A stretch of 7,824 nucleotides of DNA from Candidatus Heimdallarchaeota archaeon (lineage in GTDB: Archaea > Asgardarchaeota > Heimdallarchaeia > Heimdallarchaeales > Kariarchaeaceae). Below, piece after piece: positions 6,938 through 7,824 of this stretch (within the stretch, counting starts at the first letter, position 1; every line of letters starts with the position of its first letter). The stretch covers positions 1 to 7,824 of the forward strand of contig JAAFKL010000050.1 in assembly GCA_021399405.1 (NCBI GenBank), in the 5' to 3' direction. Made by a program: the position numbers and the translations under genes. Below the pieces are notes generated by a model that searched no databases, was not told where the DNA came from, and worked only from the letters and a program-made list of their open reading frames with translations.

Positions 6938-6947
6938 TTTTTTAAAA
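6938..6947 (+). promoter_or_regulatory. TATA box for the double winged-helix gene (leaderless)
   Basis: TTTTTTAAAA is centred about 25 bases before the ATG at 6968, the distance at which archaeal transcription starts on the initiation codon. No SD motif lies before this ATG, which agrees with a leaderless mRNA. Confidence 0.5.
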
Positions 6948-6967
6948 GCGAAAGAAATATTAATCTC

Positions 6968-7630
6968 ATGCTGGAAGGGGTTCTTCAGAAATTATACGAA
7001 GAAAATAGGGAAATGACTTTCAAAGAATTGGGAGTGACAAAGACAAAATTAAGACCTCTTATAGAGCTCAAACTTATCGAAGAAAGAAAAATTATGGTAA
7101 CGCCTAACCCTCCAAAAACTTCCAATGGGACAAAAATTACTGCGAAAGGAATCGCTTTAGTTGTTAGTTCTTCTAAATCAGGTGAGATGACAATTCTCAC
7201 TCAGCTTAACAAAGCACTTCAAGAAATTTCGACAGTCAGAAAAGGAGTAGAAAATCAAGTAACTGAAACTAAAACGACATTAGATGCTTTGTCAAATATT
7301 GAAGCTGCATTATTAATATTGAATCAATCTGTAAAAGCAGGAGGTTTCAATGATTCATCTTCTAATAAATCTAGTAGCAAACTGAATATTGACCAAATTA
7401 GAGAGACTTATCTAAAACATAAAAATAAAGGATCGCCATTTGCACCGTTGGGAAAAGTAATGGATGATATGTCAATACTTACTAAGTTACCTCTTTCAGA
7501 TCTGAAATATGAAATTTATGAACTATTTGTGCAGAAAAAGCTTCTACTAGTTGGAGGTCAATCAAAGGAATCTGATCAATATAAGATCCGAGCTAACGAT
7601 GGTACAGAGTACTCATATATCAGGGTTTGA
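6968..7630 (+). CDS. Uncharacterised protein with two probable winged-helix domains and a coiled coil
   Basis: A 220-residue soluble protein that I do not recognise as a named family. Residues 1-65 look like a winged helix: a first helix LEGVLQKLYEENR, the turn MTFKELGVTKTKLRPLIELKLI, and a strand pair rich in basic residues ending at ITAKGIALV. Residues about 74-122 form a long amphipathic helix, likely a dimerising coiled coil. A serine-rich linker (129-137) follows, then a second region (140-220) of similar build: an opening helix DQIRETYLKHK, PLSDLKYEIYELFVQKKLLLV, and a closing strand hairpin through YKIRAND to YSYIRV. The shape suggests a dimeric DNA-binding or scaffolding protein; target and role are unknown. 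No membrane segment or catalytic motif is seen. The start has a well-placed TATA box and no ribosome site, and the gene ends in a T-rich terminator. Confidence 0.8.
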   Translation: MLEGVLQKLYEENREMTFKELGVTKTKLRPLIELKLIEERKIMVTPNPPKTSNGTKITAKGIALVVSSSKSGEMTILTQLNKALQEISTVRKGVENQVTETKTTLDALSNIEAALLILNQSVKAGGFNDSSSNKSSSKLNIDQIRETYLKHKNKGSPFAPLGKVMDDMSILTKLPLSDLKYEIYELFVQKKLLLVGGQSKESDQYKIRANDGTEYSYIRV

Positions 7631-7652
7631 AATACCACCTTTTACAAATTTA

Positions 7653-7665
7653 TTTTTTTAAAAAA
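7653..7665. terminator. T7A6 tract, probable bidirectional terminator
   Basis: Seven T then six A, 22 bases past the stop of the double winged-helix gene and 33 bases past the stop of the open frame entering on the minus strand. Archaeal RNA polymerase terminates at oligo-T in the non-template strand, and this tract presents T7 to the plus strand and T6 to the minus strand. Confidence 0.5.
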
Positions 7666-7698
7666 TGTTTATCGTCCTTGGTATTATAACTTCAAGTG

Positions 7699-7824
7699 CT
7701 ATCTCTTAATTTTCTTATTCCTGGTTTTAAATCGGAATGACAGAGGCATCCAATTTATTGCTCGTTCAAAATTCGATCGAAATCGAGTAAAGAATATTTG
7801 TCGTTGTACATAGAAATCGGCAAA
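7699..7824 (-). CDS. Possible C-terminal end of a gene cut by the right window edge
   Basis: On the minus strand one frame is open from the window edge for 41 codons to a TAG at 7699-7701. The peptide begins FADFYVQRQIFF and ends in the basic run FKTRNKKIKR, with many aromatic and arginine residues. Its support is circumstantial: it stays open in AT-rich sequence, and the T7A6 tract is placed as a shared terminator for two convergent genes. No family is recognised, and a chance open frame is a real possibility. Otherwise 7631-7824 holds nothing I can support. Confidence 0.35.
   Translation of the reverse strand, partial: FADFYVQRQIFFTRFRSNFERAINWMPLSFRFKTRNKKIKR

Noticed and set aside
7772..7781. 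Palindrome TTCGATCGAA
   Set aside because: Only ten bases, inside a possible coding frame, with no partner copy; chance is likely.
1..7824. CRISPR array, insertion sequence or phage-like element
   Set aside because: No regularly spaced repeats, no transposase motif and no terminal repeats flanking a gene were found.

Overview
The window is AT-rich and reads as archaeal DNA. Promoter-like elements are TATA boxes, genes inside operons carry Shine-Dalgarno (SD) motifs, and genes with their own promoter look leaderless. An oligo-T terminator follows one gene. A stand-alone RING-type zinc finger, a winged-helix regulator fused to a multi-pass membrane domain, and an acyl-CoA-oxidation electron chain together suggest an Asgard archaeon, perhaps of the Heimdallarchaeia. 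That placement is an inference from gene types; no marker gene is present.

Left half (about 1-3950, all minus strand): a tight operon in the order etfB, etfA, membrane iron-sulfur ETF oxidoreductase, then the first 15 codons of a 4Fe-4S protein cut by the window edge. EtfB and EtfA form the flavoprotein that collects electrons from acyl-CoA dehydrogenases. The 722-residue membrane protein (NarI-like haem domain, two 4Fe-4S motifs, CCG domains) should pass them to the membrane quinone pool or a further partner. The partial gene looks like the iron-sulfur subunit of a molybdopterin oxidoreductase (DmsB/NrfC type), so the operon probably continues into a respiratory complex. The membrane subunit is unusual: its first CCG repeat has lost all four cysteines expected in the family, and the second has lost the last one.

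The 289-base gap upstream of etfB (3948-4236) holds a candidate TATA box, a perfect 9-bp-arm inverted repeat that could be an operator, an AT-rich direct repeat and a second palindrome.

Middle (4237-5987, minus strand): a small protein with a RING-like zinc finger (C4H2C2) that keeps the residues used for E2 contact, 59 bases behind a gene for an ArsR-like winged helix fused to about eight membrane helices.

Right part (plus strand): a divergent four-helix membrane protein with a lysine/alanine/proline tail like that of histone H1, then a protein with two probable winged helices around a coiled coil. A T7A6 tract follows and probably terminates transcription from both sides, because an open frame on the minus strand enters from the right edge and stops just beyond it.
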